This document shows positions 36,640 through 47,600 of a stretch of DNA of 64,000 bases, in pieces. Numbering within the stretch: the first letter of the stretch is position 1; every line of letters starts with the position of its first letter. A program made the translations under genes and the position numbers. Under the pieces are notes generated by a model, which had not been told where the DNA came from, searched no databases, and saw only the letters and a list, made by a program, of their open reading frames with translations. This DNA comes from Chionis minor (taxonomy: Eukaryota > Chordata > Aves > Charadriiformes > Chionididae), in contig VZSF01011317.1 of NCBI GenBank assembly GCA_013398295.1, positions 36,973 to 100,972 on the forward strand, read 5' to 3'.

Positions 36640-36830
36640 AGCACTTTCAGTTGACACCATCGTCTTAATTGTCGCACTTAAATGCACCCTAATATATAAT
36701 ATGCGTGCGTTACTGCGATGCAAGTATTAATTATAATGTAGCGAATGCTTTAATAAAACTTTACTGCTTTTTGAGCAAACTTTATATCTTTAGATCATTG
36801 CAACTTGGACTACACTGCTGCTACTGATGG
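36640..36830. promoter_or_regulatory. Candidate conserved noncoding element
   Basis: AT-rich text with TAATATATAATATGCG, TATTAATTATAATG and AATGCTTTAATAAAAC cores flanked by ordinary DNA and free of repeats. Composition-based guess. Confidence 0.2.
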
Positions 36831-38582
36831 AGCAAGGGAAAAATTAAATTTCTAATGCTGTATGTTTTGTGTGAAGTCATCTCTGCAGAGAAAAGGCTTC
36901 TTATCCGCCTTTCGGAGCAGATGTGAGAACTGTTGCAACAACAAGCAGTTTTTCAGTTACTTTTATTTTGGCAAGACTGTTCAATCAACAGCTGTTGATT
37001 TATTCAGATGCCGAAGGAAACCATTAGCCCATTGGACCCTGAAGATGAGATTTCTTTGTGCTAGATGTTAATATAAGGAAATCCCAAACGGTGGCTGCCA
37101 AAGGGACTTAATACAAATGCAAAATGCCAAATGTACCTACAAGGGAAAGAGGAAGGTGGCTGCTTATTAGAGAAAAAAATAAATATGCCAGTGAAAAGAA
37201 CAGTTTGTGCTTTTTTCTGCTGCTTCTTAAGTACAGTATGATGTACTACAACCAAACTGTGGAGATGAAAGCGCTCCCCTATTTAAATCAAATACGATAT
37301 CTTTGAACCTACGCTGTGTCTGGTTACACAGATGGTTATACCGTTAATGACCACATGGCCATGTGAAATGTTTTTTATCAGCATGATGTGGACTGAGCTT
37401 CTCCACAAACTCCCTGCCATTTGCAGCTTTGTATTCATGAGTTGTAATAGCCCAGTATAAACAAATTGAATCCTCAGAAAAGATGTCAAAGAAAAAGCGT
37501 AATAGCTGCCATCAGGGTAACTACTCTTTCAGATTACTGTCATAATGGCCTCATGGCAGAAACATGATGAATTGTTGCTTATACTTAGCCTGAATTCCAG
37601 ATACACTCCCCACTCCCCCAATTCTTTTAAGAATCAACAGCTAACAAGCCCTTTATTTCATACCTGTGCAAACAGAAGCGACATTTCTAATACTTCATTC
37701 AGGATTTTAAAAGTATTTAGTACTGGAAAAGCTGTTATCTACAAGAATATTTTAATCAACATCAGATCCTATTTGAAGGGAGTATTTTTATACAACAAAG
37801 CGAGGCCACAGAACTGAAACTTATCCTGGCTCCCTGTCTTGTGCTCAGCCCAACAAAATGGAGCAAGGATTAGCAGGTTTTGCCATGAAGCACAGGAATG
37901 AGAGGGAAAAATCAGGCTAGAACTGATTATGGAGAGGAGAATGGGATTGATTGAAGAAGTTGATAATAATGGAGGAAATAGGTCGAGTGGTTAAATTTGA
38001 AACAAAAGACAGAGGAATTTGTTTCTGCTGGCTGATGTTCCTCAACCTTTTCAACCAAGAACTTAACCAATAAACAACACACCATTTTTTGTGTGTTGCC
38101 ACAACAATTTCCAGCTAAAGATAAATAAAACTAAGATAAATTCCCACTGTCCACATTATTTCCTTCCTTTTGGTTGATTGTTTGTTCGACGTGTGAGAAT
38201 GCGAGGGTTGCAATGGTTTACAAAGTCATTTTTGATTATATCACAGACCAGCTCCCGAGTTCTTATAGATCACCACTGACCCAACGGTTTGAAAAATATG
38301 GCACTAATGCATGATCCTTTCGATAGACTGAAAACTAGCGCTCCATATTCCTTAATATCACCAGCTGTCTGTAGCGACGCAGTATTTCATCCTCCTTTAG
38401 CAATAAGCTGCAGGAAAGACTCCGACTAGTTGCTCTTTGCCTGGATGGAGGGAGCTGTGCTGTAGTTGCAAAGGGTGCAGCCTTTCTGAGAGCCCAGCTG
38501 TTAAAATGTCACATACTGGAGTGTCTGTAGATGGGGTAATGAGAAAAGAAAGACAAAGTTGGTTTTGCTTCTTAAATTACTC

Positions 38583-38610
38583 CACACACACCACACCACA
38601 CCACACACAA
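38583..38610. repeat. (CACAC)n simple repeat
   Basis: Short CA-rich run with CACAC units. Confidence 0.85.
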
Positions 38611-39939
38611 ACCCCCCGACCCCCAGTTATAAGAAATAAGCATAATTTGCCCCCTCCTTGAAAACCTACATTTTGATCCAGATTTTAATTTACAAAACAA
38701 CAGCTCTGTGGGGGGTTTTTTATTTATTTTCTCTTTTTTTGGTTGTTGTTTAAAGAGTCCTGCCTCACTCTGTGGAATAAGCAGATTCACTCTCCACTGA
38801 GTAGGCAGTGAAGGGAAAAATAGTCTGCATGCGGAATGAATATTTTCCCACAGTTTGTATATTTTAAAAGGAAATATATCTGCTGCTTCTTCAAACCAGC
38901 AGAGGGAGTTTTCTCATCTAAATAATTTTTAAACTTCTGAAACATAAACCTGTCTTTTTTTTTTTAGTAATGTTATGTTACCTAGTAGGAATGGCTACTG
39001 AAAACAAAAGGTGAAATTTTACAGTCAAGACTGTTTAAGTCCTTAGTTCTAGAGGCTGTATGCTTCCAGTCAATTTTTACGGGTATTATTGGGCAAGAAG
39101 TTGCTGTCATGAAAAATGCAATAGAGTATTAAATGCATGAAAAATTGACTTGGCTGGAATGTTTGGGAGCAAACTGTTTGGTTAAAGGGGAACGTACAAT
39201 TATTGCAGTAGATGTGCTACTAAAATGTGCATGAAACCGTAACTTAGTAACAGCTGGCACAATTTTTGTTTGAAAAAAAAAAGTCAGTTCCTTTATTTTT
39301 TTGCACTCTAGGGAGAAGTTTTGAAAGTTCTGGGTTTAGGTTTCCTTATTTGGAAGTAAGGGAGTAATTTTAAGATTACCACAGTGGCGCAAAAGTTCAA
39401 GTGAAATGTCAACTGTCGCACTAGGAGGAAGAGTCTAGCATAATCCCTCGGTTTTTTACGAGAGAAAAAAAAGCATCTCCAGTGGTGACAAATTGTATCA
39501 TTCTTATTTTATGTCATAAACCTACATACCAGGCTCTATGCAATGATCGCTCTTGTAAAATAAAATGATAGCAGTTACTGGCATTAATAGTGAATATTTT
39601 CTTGATATGTGAACATGTCACAACTCTTCCTCTCTCAAAAGCAAACAATAAATTCAGATATTCCACTGAGCTTAATTGTAAAGCTTTTTAAATGCTAACC
39701 TTTCATTTTTGAAAGTTTTGTTGAACAAATTACACCTTGGGAGAAAATAATCACAGCTGTTTTCGGGCACCTAATTGGATTTGAAAATTTTCAGAAACAA
39801 ATATGCACTTTTATAATTCCATAGAGTCAGAACATTGGTGCTCCACATTCTGCTTGAATTGAAAGAAATGACTGAATAAAAAAGCAAGACCCAGCATTCC
39901 CTGTATGTCTATCAATATAACAGCAAGACTGCATTTTCA

Positions 39940-40230
39940 CAGGACTGCATAGATACTGAGCGTTGCATAATATCCAAGTGCAAATGGCTAATTAAATGTT
40001 TTCAGCTTTTATTAAAGTGGAGAGGAAGGAACTCATTGTAGGTGATTAGGAGGCAATTATTGGTAAGTAAGCATTTAGCACGACATCAGCATATAGAAGA
40101 GAAATGAAGTAGCCACATGGCTTAACGGTTTAGCCATAATAGTTAATAGCCAAGCACAGATGTATTTTCCTTTTATGTATTATAATTGCCAACTCATATA
40201 AGAATGCTAATTATGGGTCCCTATGCTGCT
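39940..40230. promoter_or_regulatory. Candidate conserved noncoding element
   Basis: Dense CAATTATTGG, GGCTAATTAAATG and ATTATAATTGCC cores. A near-perfect hairpin ATGGCTTAA...TTTAGCCAT lies at 40,117-40,137, nine-base arms with one mismatch. No repeat is recognised. Composition-based guess. Confidence 0.22.
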
Positions 40231-42029
40231 TTGAGTTACACATGAGTGGACTCTTGCGTTTTTTGCAAAACTCACTGCAGCAAAGTCTTGTCAAACTCAA
40301 CAAAGCGTGAGGCAGACCCAACTGTTCAGTGCCACGTCATTCATGGACCAAAGCGCCAAAGAAGGACCAGCTTTAGGCATGGGCAAACCAGAAAATTGTA
40401 CAGGGTTGCTGGATTCAGCAGCATCGCAACCAGTCATCCAGAGAGAAAAAGACTTTGGACTCAGCAGACACGAGGGCTCCCTCAGGAACCATCCCATTTC
40501 TGCCTCACTGGTACTGCAAGGGAGATGGAGACTAAAGCACAGCACTGGATGCTGGTGCGCTGTCATCAGAGCAGATGGGCTCTGAATAAAATTCAGGTGT
40601 TGTACTCAGACTGCTACGACGTTTTGAGGCAGCCCTGGCTGACTTTTACATCAAGACATGTAAAACTAGAACAGAGTTTCAGAAAGCCAGCATCCTCCTA
40701 GTCCATACCGTAAGGTCTGAGAACTGGTGGTTTGGTCTCCAGCATGCTCTAGACTGAAGAAGAGGCCAAATGTGGCTATATGTCACCAGAAGCATTAACT
40801 CAGGGCTGATCCAAAGGTAGTAACGAGGCTTAAATAAGCTGGAATTAGCTTTTACCCTAGTTCAGACCAGCTCCCTGAAAGAAGTCTACACGGAGCTCCT
40901 TTGACTCTCTGTAAAGGTGCACGCTATGAGCATTTTATTTCTCAACTCCTGTTCGTGCACACCTAGCTTTGTGGCAGGGCGTAAAAAGGTAAAAATTGCT
41001 ACATCGGATCAAATTTATAATTCCTCTTATCCTTTTTTTTAGCATGTAGCTCTTCAGAGGAAGTGGAAAAAAAACTATAGAGATGACAGATAAGGATAAT
41101 TCATCCTTGTGGAAGTTATTTTCTGAATTTTTTCTAGGAGTGACTTCAAACTCTGAATATGGTGTTTCTTTTCTGTCCCAACTTCCCTCTTGTTATTAAC
41201 TATTGTAAATCTGGGGCAGGAAGAGGTTGTATTTTTATAAAAAACAAAAAAAGAGATTCTCCTCTTAAAGGGAGTACCACGGGACCATTTATCAGTTAAA
41301 TGCTATGCTTGCTTCAAGGAAGTTCTTCCTATCACTTGTACGTTTCCAGTTCTGCTGGTGGAAGAAATGGAAGGACAGTCTGCCTCAAAGTACAGTAAAG
41401 GCAATAAAAATATGACACTACAATATGGCATATGCTCATTTACAGCCTCAGATTTCACATTTGTCTTCAGTACTCATTATCTGACTCATTTTCTGTTTAT
41501 ATTCCATGAGAAAGATGCTAAGCAAAAGCTGACTCCTGGAAATACTTGACATTCTTTTTAGGCTAATTTTGTCCTGTGCTTGGCTGAAATGGCTCATTTT
41601 GAACCACTCATGAAAGGATGTCTGCAGCAGGGAAGACGGAATATTTTCATTTCAGAGAGCCCTGCTGCGTTATATTCCCTGATTTTCATCAAAACCAGAC
41701 CATGTTTACTTGTCCTTTTGGCTTCAGGGTCACCGTTTTTCTTTAAATTGGTTTAGTTCTAAGTAGTCATTTTCACTCATTCCTGAGCTTCCCACAAAAA
41801 CTTAAACAGTGGCAGCCTGATATAGGTTTGAAGTTTCCTCCTTTCTCAAGTACATCTTAAAAAGGAAAGCACCCTATAAACTCTCCAAAAGCAATGCACA
41901 AGCCCACAAACATGCACACGAGGTTTGCAGTCTCGAAGGACAAGGGGACATGCCTGCTTTCCTCCCCAGCCCTCCCTGTGAACACACTCCTTGAGCCAGG
42001 AGGAACACGGCCTGCAGCCGTGACTCATG

Positions 42030-43907
42030 GAATCAGAATCACAGAATTATAGAATCACCTAGGTTGGAAGGGACCTTTGAGATCATCAGGGTCAACCATC
42101 AACCTGACACTGCCAAAACCACCCCTAAACCATGTCCCTCAGCACCACGTCTGCCTGCCTTTTAAATACCTCTGGGGGTGGTGATTCTACCACCTCCCTG
42201 GGCAGCCTGTTCCAATGCTTGATAGCCCTTTCCGTGAAGAAGTTTTTCCTAATATCCCATCTAAACCTCCCCTGGCGCAACTTGAGGCCGTTTCCTCTTG
42301 TCCTATCGCTTGTTACTTGGGAGAAGAGACTGACCCCCACCTGGCTCCACCCTCCTTTCAGGTAGTTGTAGAGAGTGAGAAGGTCTCCCCTCAGCCTCCT
42401 TTTCTCCACGCTGAACAACCCCAGGTCTCTCACATGCTCCTCGCAAGACTTGTGCTCCAGACCCCTCACCAGCTTCATTGCTCTTCTCTAGACACACTCC
42501 AGCACCTCAATGTCTTTCTTGAGAACTGAACACAGTATTTGAGGTGGGGCCTTACCACTGCTGAATACAGGGGGACAAACGCTCCCCTAGTCCTGCTGGC
42601 CACACTATTCTTGATACAGGCCAAGATGCCATTGGTCTTCTTGGCCACCTGGGCACATGCTGGCTCATATTCAGCCGGCTGTTGACCGACACCCCCAGGT
42701 CCTTTTCCACCAGGCAGCTTTCCAGCCACTCTTCCCCAAACCTGTAGCGCTGCCTGGGGTTGTTGTGATCTGAGGGCAGGACCCGGCACTTGGTCTTGTT
42801 GAACCTCACACCATTGGCCTTGGCCCATCGATCCAGCCTGTCCAGATCCCTCTGTAGGGCCAACCCACCCTCCAGCAGGTCGACACTCCCACCTAACTTC
42901 ATGTCGTCTGCGAACTTACTGAGGGTGCACTCGATCCCCTCGTCCAGGTCGTTGATAAAGACACGAAAGAGAACCAGCCCCAATACCGAGTCCTGGGGAC
43001 ACCACTTGTGACTGGCCACCAACTGGATTTAACTCCATTCACCACCACCCTTGGGCCTGGCCATCCAGACAGTGTTTGACCCAGCGAAGAGTACACCCAT
43101 CCAGGCCACGAGCAGCCAGTTTCTCCAGGAGAATGCTTGGGAAACCATGTTGAAGCCTTTACTAAAGTCCAGGCAGACAACATCCACAGCCTTTCCCTCA
43201 TCCACCAAGGTGGTCACCTTCTCACAGGAGGAGATCAGGTTAGTCAAGCTGGACCTGCCTTTTGTGCACCCATGCTGACTGGGCCTGAGCACCTGGTTGT
43301 CCGGCACGTGCCGTGTGATGGCACTCAGGATGATCTGCTCCATAACCTTCCCCGGCACTGAGGTCAGGCTGACAGGCTTGTAGTTCCCCAGATCCTTGCT
43401 CCAGCCTTTCTTGTGGATGGGCATCACATTTGCTAACCTCCAGTCAACTGGGACCTCCCCAGTGAGCCACGGCTGTTGATAAATGATGGGAAGTGGTTTG
43501 GTGAGTGCTTCCGCCAGCTCCCTCAGCACCCTCGGGTGGATCCCAGCCGGCTCCATGGACTTGTGTGTGTCCGAGTCGTGTAGCAGGTCACGCTCCATTT
43601 CCCATTGGATTACGGGGGCTTCATTCTGCTCCCTGCCTCTGTCCTCCAGCTCAGGGCGCTGGGTACTCGGGGAACAAGTGCTCTGTTAAAGACTGAGACC
43701 AAGAAGGCATTAAGCACCTCATCCTCTCCCTCATCCTTTGTCACTACGTTTCTACCCATCTACTAAAGGATGAAGAGTCTCCTTAGAGCTCCTTTTGTTG
43801 CTAATGTATTTACAGAAATATTTTTATTGTCCCTGACATGAGAAGCCAGCTTAAGTTCTAGCTGGGCCTTTGTCCCTTTGAATTTCCTCCCGACATAGCC
43901 TCGCAGA
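42030..43907 (-). mobile_element. Long CR1 LINE with broken ORF2, antisense
   Basis: This 1.9-kb element is the longest CR1 copy in the window. On the minus strand it reads, from 43,598, the palm region of the reverse transcriptase (HPRVLRELAEALTKPLPIIY; a DFSKGFN box; the HKKGWSKDLGNYKPVSLTSV region). From 43,022 follow FINDLDEG and the catalytic [10 protein letters not shown]. The C-terminal region continues in a second phase near 42,650 and a third from 42,478, so at least two frameshifts plus a stop near 43,026 break it. The 3' end is the inverted tail at 42,030. The endonuclease and ORF1 are absent. The 5' truncation point lies less than 100 bp from the CpG island. Confidence 0.97.
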
Positions 43908-44244
43908 GGCTCACGCAGGGAGAATTCACCCCAAACCTCACCACTTCTCCACCCAAAAAGGGCTTCCCAAAACTACTCCCAGGGTGGGCGTTTTTGGGTG
44001 AGGGCGGGGGGGGCTGCTGGGGAAGCCCCTGGAGTCGCGGTGCAGCCCGAGGGCCTCGGGAGGGCCGGGGGCGCTGCTAAGGGGTGCGGGCAGGGGAAGG
44101 GGGGACACGGGCCCCTGGGAGGCGGGGAATGGCGGTGTCTCCTGAGGAGGGCCTGAGGGGAAGCAGCTGCCGGGCGGGCGGCAGACAGCGCAGAGCACCG
44201 GCCCGGGGCAGGAGCGAGCGGGGCGGCCGCCTCCTCCCGCCGGC

Positions 44245-44272
44245 GGCGGAGGAGGAGGAGGAGGAGGAGGAA
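44245..44272. repeat. (GGA)n repeat in the CpG island
   Basis: Eight or nine GGA/GAG units in tandem, a purine-only run of about 30 bases close to the putative promoter core. It creates poly-Glu or poly-Ser frames that are not evidence of a gene. Confidence 0.93.
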
Positions 44273-44352
44273 GCGGGCACTGCGCCGGGATCGGGAATTG
44301 AGGGGGGCGGGCGCTGAGGCAGGCGGCCATGGGGGCCGGCCACACCTTCCCG

Positions 44353-44360
44353 TGACGTCA
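44353..44360. promoter_or_regulatory. Palindromic CRE (TGACGTCA)
   Basis: A full 8-bp CREB/ATF palindrome lies inside the island in the context CCGTGACGTCACC. About 8 bases further lies CCTGGCAACGG, which contains an RFX-type GGCAAC half site. Full CREs cluster near transcription starts in vertebrate CpG-island promoters, so this is a good candidate for the core. Confidence 0.7.
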
Positions 44361-44390
44361 CCCCGCCTGGCAACGGCGGCGCGGCGTGGT

Positions 44391-44394
44391 NNNN
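44391..44394. other. Assembly gap, 4 N
   Basis: Four N directly precede a run of GC boxes. The size is probably a correction or placeholder in a sequence that is hard to read. Confidence 0.98.
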
Positions 44395-44396
44395 GC

Positions 44397-44415
44397 GGGC
44401 GGGGCGGGGCGGGGG
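44397..44415 (+). promoter_or_regulatory. GC-box cluster with G-quadruplex pattern
   Basis: Four G-runs of three to five separated by single C bases (GGGCGGGGCGGGGCGGGGG) contain overlapping SP/KLF GC boxes and fit the classical G-quadruplex pattern with one-base loops. It directly follows a 4-N gap. Confidence 0.75.
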
Positions 44416-44646
44416 CGGTGCCGCCGGTGGCGGAGCTCGCCTGAGGCGAGGCGAGGTTGCGGCGGTGGCGGGCGAGTGGCGCGGCGCGACGGGACGGGTG
44501 TACGGCTGCCTCCGCCCCGGGCCGCCGGCGGCTCGGAGCAGCCCCCGCCTCCGCCCTCCCTTCACGCCCGTAGCGGCGCGGATGGAGCCGCCGTGCCCGG
44601 TTTGAGTGCGTCGGCGGGATCCCGGAGCCGCTCCGCCGAGGCCGGG

Positions 44647-44852
44647 NNNNNNNNNNNNNNNNNNNNNNNNNNNNNNNNNNNNNNNNNNNNNNNNNNNNNN
44701 NNNNNNNNNNNNNNNNNNNNNNNNNNNNNNNNNNNNNNNNNNNNNNNNNNNNNNNNNNNNNNNNNNNNNNNNNNNNNNNNNNNNNNNNNNNNNNNNNNNN
44801 NNNNNNNNNNNNNNNNNNNNNNNNNNNNNNNNNNNNNNNNNNNNNNNNNNNN
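44647..44852. other. Assembly gap, 206 N
   Basis: The N run sits in the centre of the CpG island with extreme GC on both sides. The missing sequence probably includes exon 1 or promoter DNA of the gene driven by the island. Confidence 0.98.
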
Positions 44853-46058
44853 AGCCGCCGCCGCTTCGGGGCAACCCCCGAAATCCCGCGGGGAGGGAGC
44901 GCTGCCGGTCGCCGGTGCCTTCGCAGGAGGGGCTGGGGGAGCCGCGGCGGGAGCCGGCGGCCGGCAGGTGCCCGCAGGTGCCGCCGCCTCGGCGGGGCCG
45001 GGAGAGGCCGGGGCCGGTCCCTCCTGCCCGGCCTGTCCCGGGGGGCAGCGGCGGGGCCCGGGGCGGGAGAAGGCGGGGGGCGGCGGCCCTGGGGGTTACG
45101 TGGTTTTCGGTGGGGAGAAGCGAGGGTGGGAGCCCAACGGCGAGCCCTGATCCGGTGCAGGTTGGAGGGAGCTTGGCTGGAGTGGCTTGATGAAGGGTAA
45201 AAGTTGTTCTGACTAAATCCAGCCCTTTTCGCGTTTTGTTTTGTGGGGTTTTTGTTTGTTTGTTTTTCGCTGTGCCTTCAACCGTTTCTCCGCCAAGGTG
45301 TTGGCTTAAATCAAGTCGGCGTACGACGACTCCAAGTATTCCTGCTCTCATAATGTGCCAGTTGAGGTTTACACTCGAAACAGTCAGTTGTACTGGGGCT
45401 GACTCTTAATGTAAGAGCTTCTGCACAGGGAAGTAGGAAAGAGAGACTTAAACCCCACTTTTCAGAGCTTTCTTGTCCTATTCAGAGTCCCCCCATGGGG
45501 GTCCAGAACGGTCCATTGACCATTTTATCTGTTTCTGTTGTCTCCACTCCTACCGGCTCCCCTTGCTTTGCTGACGGGTGTAACATCAGGGGCTTGATGC
45601 CCTTCTGGAGGGGTGCATGCAGGAGTGTCTGTGCTGGTGGCTTTTGGGCGCTTAATTGCCACCGTGTGCAAACCTTCCACCTTTGACCAGTGCAATTTAA
45701 GCTTTTGAAGTGGAAGCGTACCTGGGCTTCATATAGCTTTGCTTGCTTCCTTCCCTCTTGTGCGTAAAAAGAAGGGAAGAAGCACGTGGTGTGCGGAGCA
45801 AACGTGCAGTTAGTGAAGCTATTCGTGCTGCTCCTGACTTGTCTTCCTCACGATTATAAAGATGTGCTTTCAGTGTTTCCCTCTCAGTGAAAAGTTGCCT
45901 TGAGTGGTCAAAGCACACCTAAAATGAAGTCTGAAAATATAAAGTGATATGGTGGTTTGGGTTCTGCCACCAACCCAACTTTAAAGAACTCACTTTTTGA
46001 TGCTTCTTGTGATTATTCGGAATAGATAAGAATTACCATTTCTTGCCTTTTGCGCTCT

Positions 46059-46080
46059 GTTATCTTACTTGCAGGTGAGA
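46059..46080 (+). promoter_or_regulatory. Possible recursive splice site
   Basis: A pyrimidine-rich acceptor (TGTTATCTTACTTGCAG) is joined directly to a donor-like GTGAGA, giving the CAG|GTGAG junction typical of zero-length recursive splice sites. It lies about 0.9 kb after the CpG island. Such sites are usually found deeper in long introns, so this is tentative. Confidence 0.2.
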
Positions 46081-47571
46081 GCTGTTTACCCAGATCATTG
46101 TGGTGGCCTGTGGTGGTCGTTCCTAAAGCGTAAAGGTTTCGTGTGCTAAATAAACATTTTGAACTCAGACTGTATATTGCTGAAATATGAAATACCTGAG
46201 GATTTACATATGGTAGGTCTGGGTTATTAGAATTACTAGTATGCAGTTAGGAATACTGTATAAGACTGTTATTAAAGGACTGAGTCCAGTTTATGACTAA
46301 TAATTACTGTATGACATAGTTTTATATATTTTTTCCTTACCTTTCCTTAAGTGCGGCTTCTTTCTCTGCCTCTTCTGATTACAGTAGCAAGCGTGCTATT
46401 ACTGCTCCAGAGGCGACAGAATTGAGTGGGTACATACACTCTGTGTCAAGTATTGTTATTGCATGGGTTGTTATAACCATAACAATTTATGTGCATGGGC
46501 AATTATAGAACTCTTTCTGCCAGAGCGCTGGCAAACCTCTGTTAGTGATTGCAGAATGATCCCAGAGCCTTTTAAATAGATTTTCTATGAGGGTATCATC
46601 ATTTATTCAGATTTTCAAGTGTTGCTGTCTTGTGACTTGAAGTGGGGAGGAATGTACAGTAAAACCTGTCTAAAAATGAATGGAAAAAGAATTAATTGTA
46701 GCTTGCACTGCACTATGTTTAGTGCTGGCCTCATGTTTGCCTTGAGAAGGCATTGTTTTATTACTGACATCATGGTAAAAGCTGGCTCTTGATATTTGTT
46801 TGTCTTTCATGTCAGTTTATAAAAGACTTTATGTGTGAGAGGTGCCTTCAAGGGGACTGTTGAGCTATCTGTTTGGCAAAGTCAAGGGTTTCTGAGACTT
46901 ACAGTGAAGTAAGAATGGGGCAGTATGACTCTGGAGGAACCAAAAGGAGAAGGGCAGAAATACATAATGCCTTGGAACAGATTCTTTTATGTTCTTGTAG
47001 TAGCTGGAAATTAATGTTGCAAGAGCATGTGTCATCTGGGCGCTTGAAAGATGGGGAGGGGGATGTTACCAGAGGTGACAAACACTAAACCATACAGGGT
47101 TACTAGTAATGCCCAGTTACACACTTAAGCTCTGTCATTATTCTTTGCCTTCTGCACTAGATTAATCATGTGAATTCAATATATGGCTCTACAAATATAT
47201 ATAGAAATAGATTAATTAAAGGAAAAAATGTATTCAGATGTTCGGGGGGAAAAAAGCTTTATCTGATTGAATTATCTTTTTACTGTCTTGGGTTGGTAAC
47301 CACTTAGAGGGAGGTAGAGTTCCATGTATCAGTGCATTTTAATGTTTGTCTCGTTTACTTCTATGGCTCAGTAACAGCTAATTTTCTTAATTATTGCTCA
47401 GGAATGGTTTGATTATACGACTTGCGAGTTAACAGGAAGGTTGAGCTAAATTTGTGGCATCCAATTAATTTTTTTATGGCTTTACAACTAAGAATGAAAT
47501 ATTTCAGAAACAGCTGGTAAATTGCTGCAGTGGTACACAGAAATCTACTGGACTTCTGTCAGTATCTTCTT

Positions 47572-47600
47572 AGAGAGAGAGAGATAGATATATATATATN
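47572..47600. repeat. (GA)n(TA)n simple repeat ending in an N
   Basis: AGAGAGAGAGAGATAGATATATATATAT followed by a single undetermined base at 47,600, probably a length or base ambiguity at the repeat. Confidence 0.9.

Larger units (their letters stand above)
35041..42029. other. AT-rich, repeat-poor intergenic DNA upstream of the CpG island
   Basis: Almost 7 kb hold no CR1 element, LTR or recognisable exon, unusual against the density elsewhere in the window. A 151-codon plus-strand frame (40,246-40,701) lacks recognisable domains and overlaps an antisense frame. Two blocks (36,640-36,830 and 39,940-40,230) are listed as candidate noncoding elements. Confidence 0.5.
43985..45150. promoter_or_regulatory. 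CpG island, probable promoter and first exon
   Basis: The DNA changes abruptly to very GC-rich and CpG-rich sequence for about 1.15 kb, the only such stretch in the window. It includes a NotI-type GCGGCCGC, GC boxes, a palindromic CRE and a GGA repeat. Short ATG frames on the plus strand (44,329 and 44,582) end within 7-9 codons, and the long frames here run through Ns, so I assign no protein. The likely direction is plus, since the DNA to the right has an intron-like T excess. The 206-base N run may hide the first exon. The gene is not identifiable from this window. Confidence 0.85.

Noticed and set aside
40246..40701. 151-codon plus-strand frame near the transposon desert
   Set aside because: No domain seen and an 89-codon antisense frame overlaps it. 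Conservation data would be needed before calling a gene.
44077..45351. Frames of 194-424 codons across the CpG island on both strands
   Set aside because: They run through 206 N translated as unknown residues and through GC-rich DNA where stops are rare. They are not evidence for a protein.
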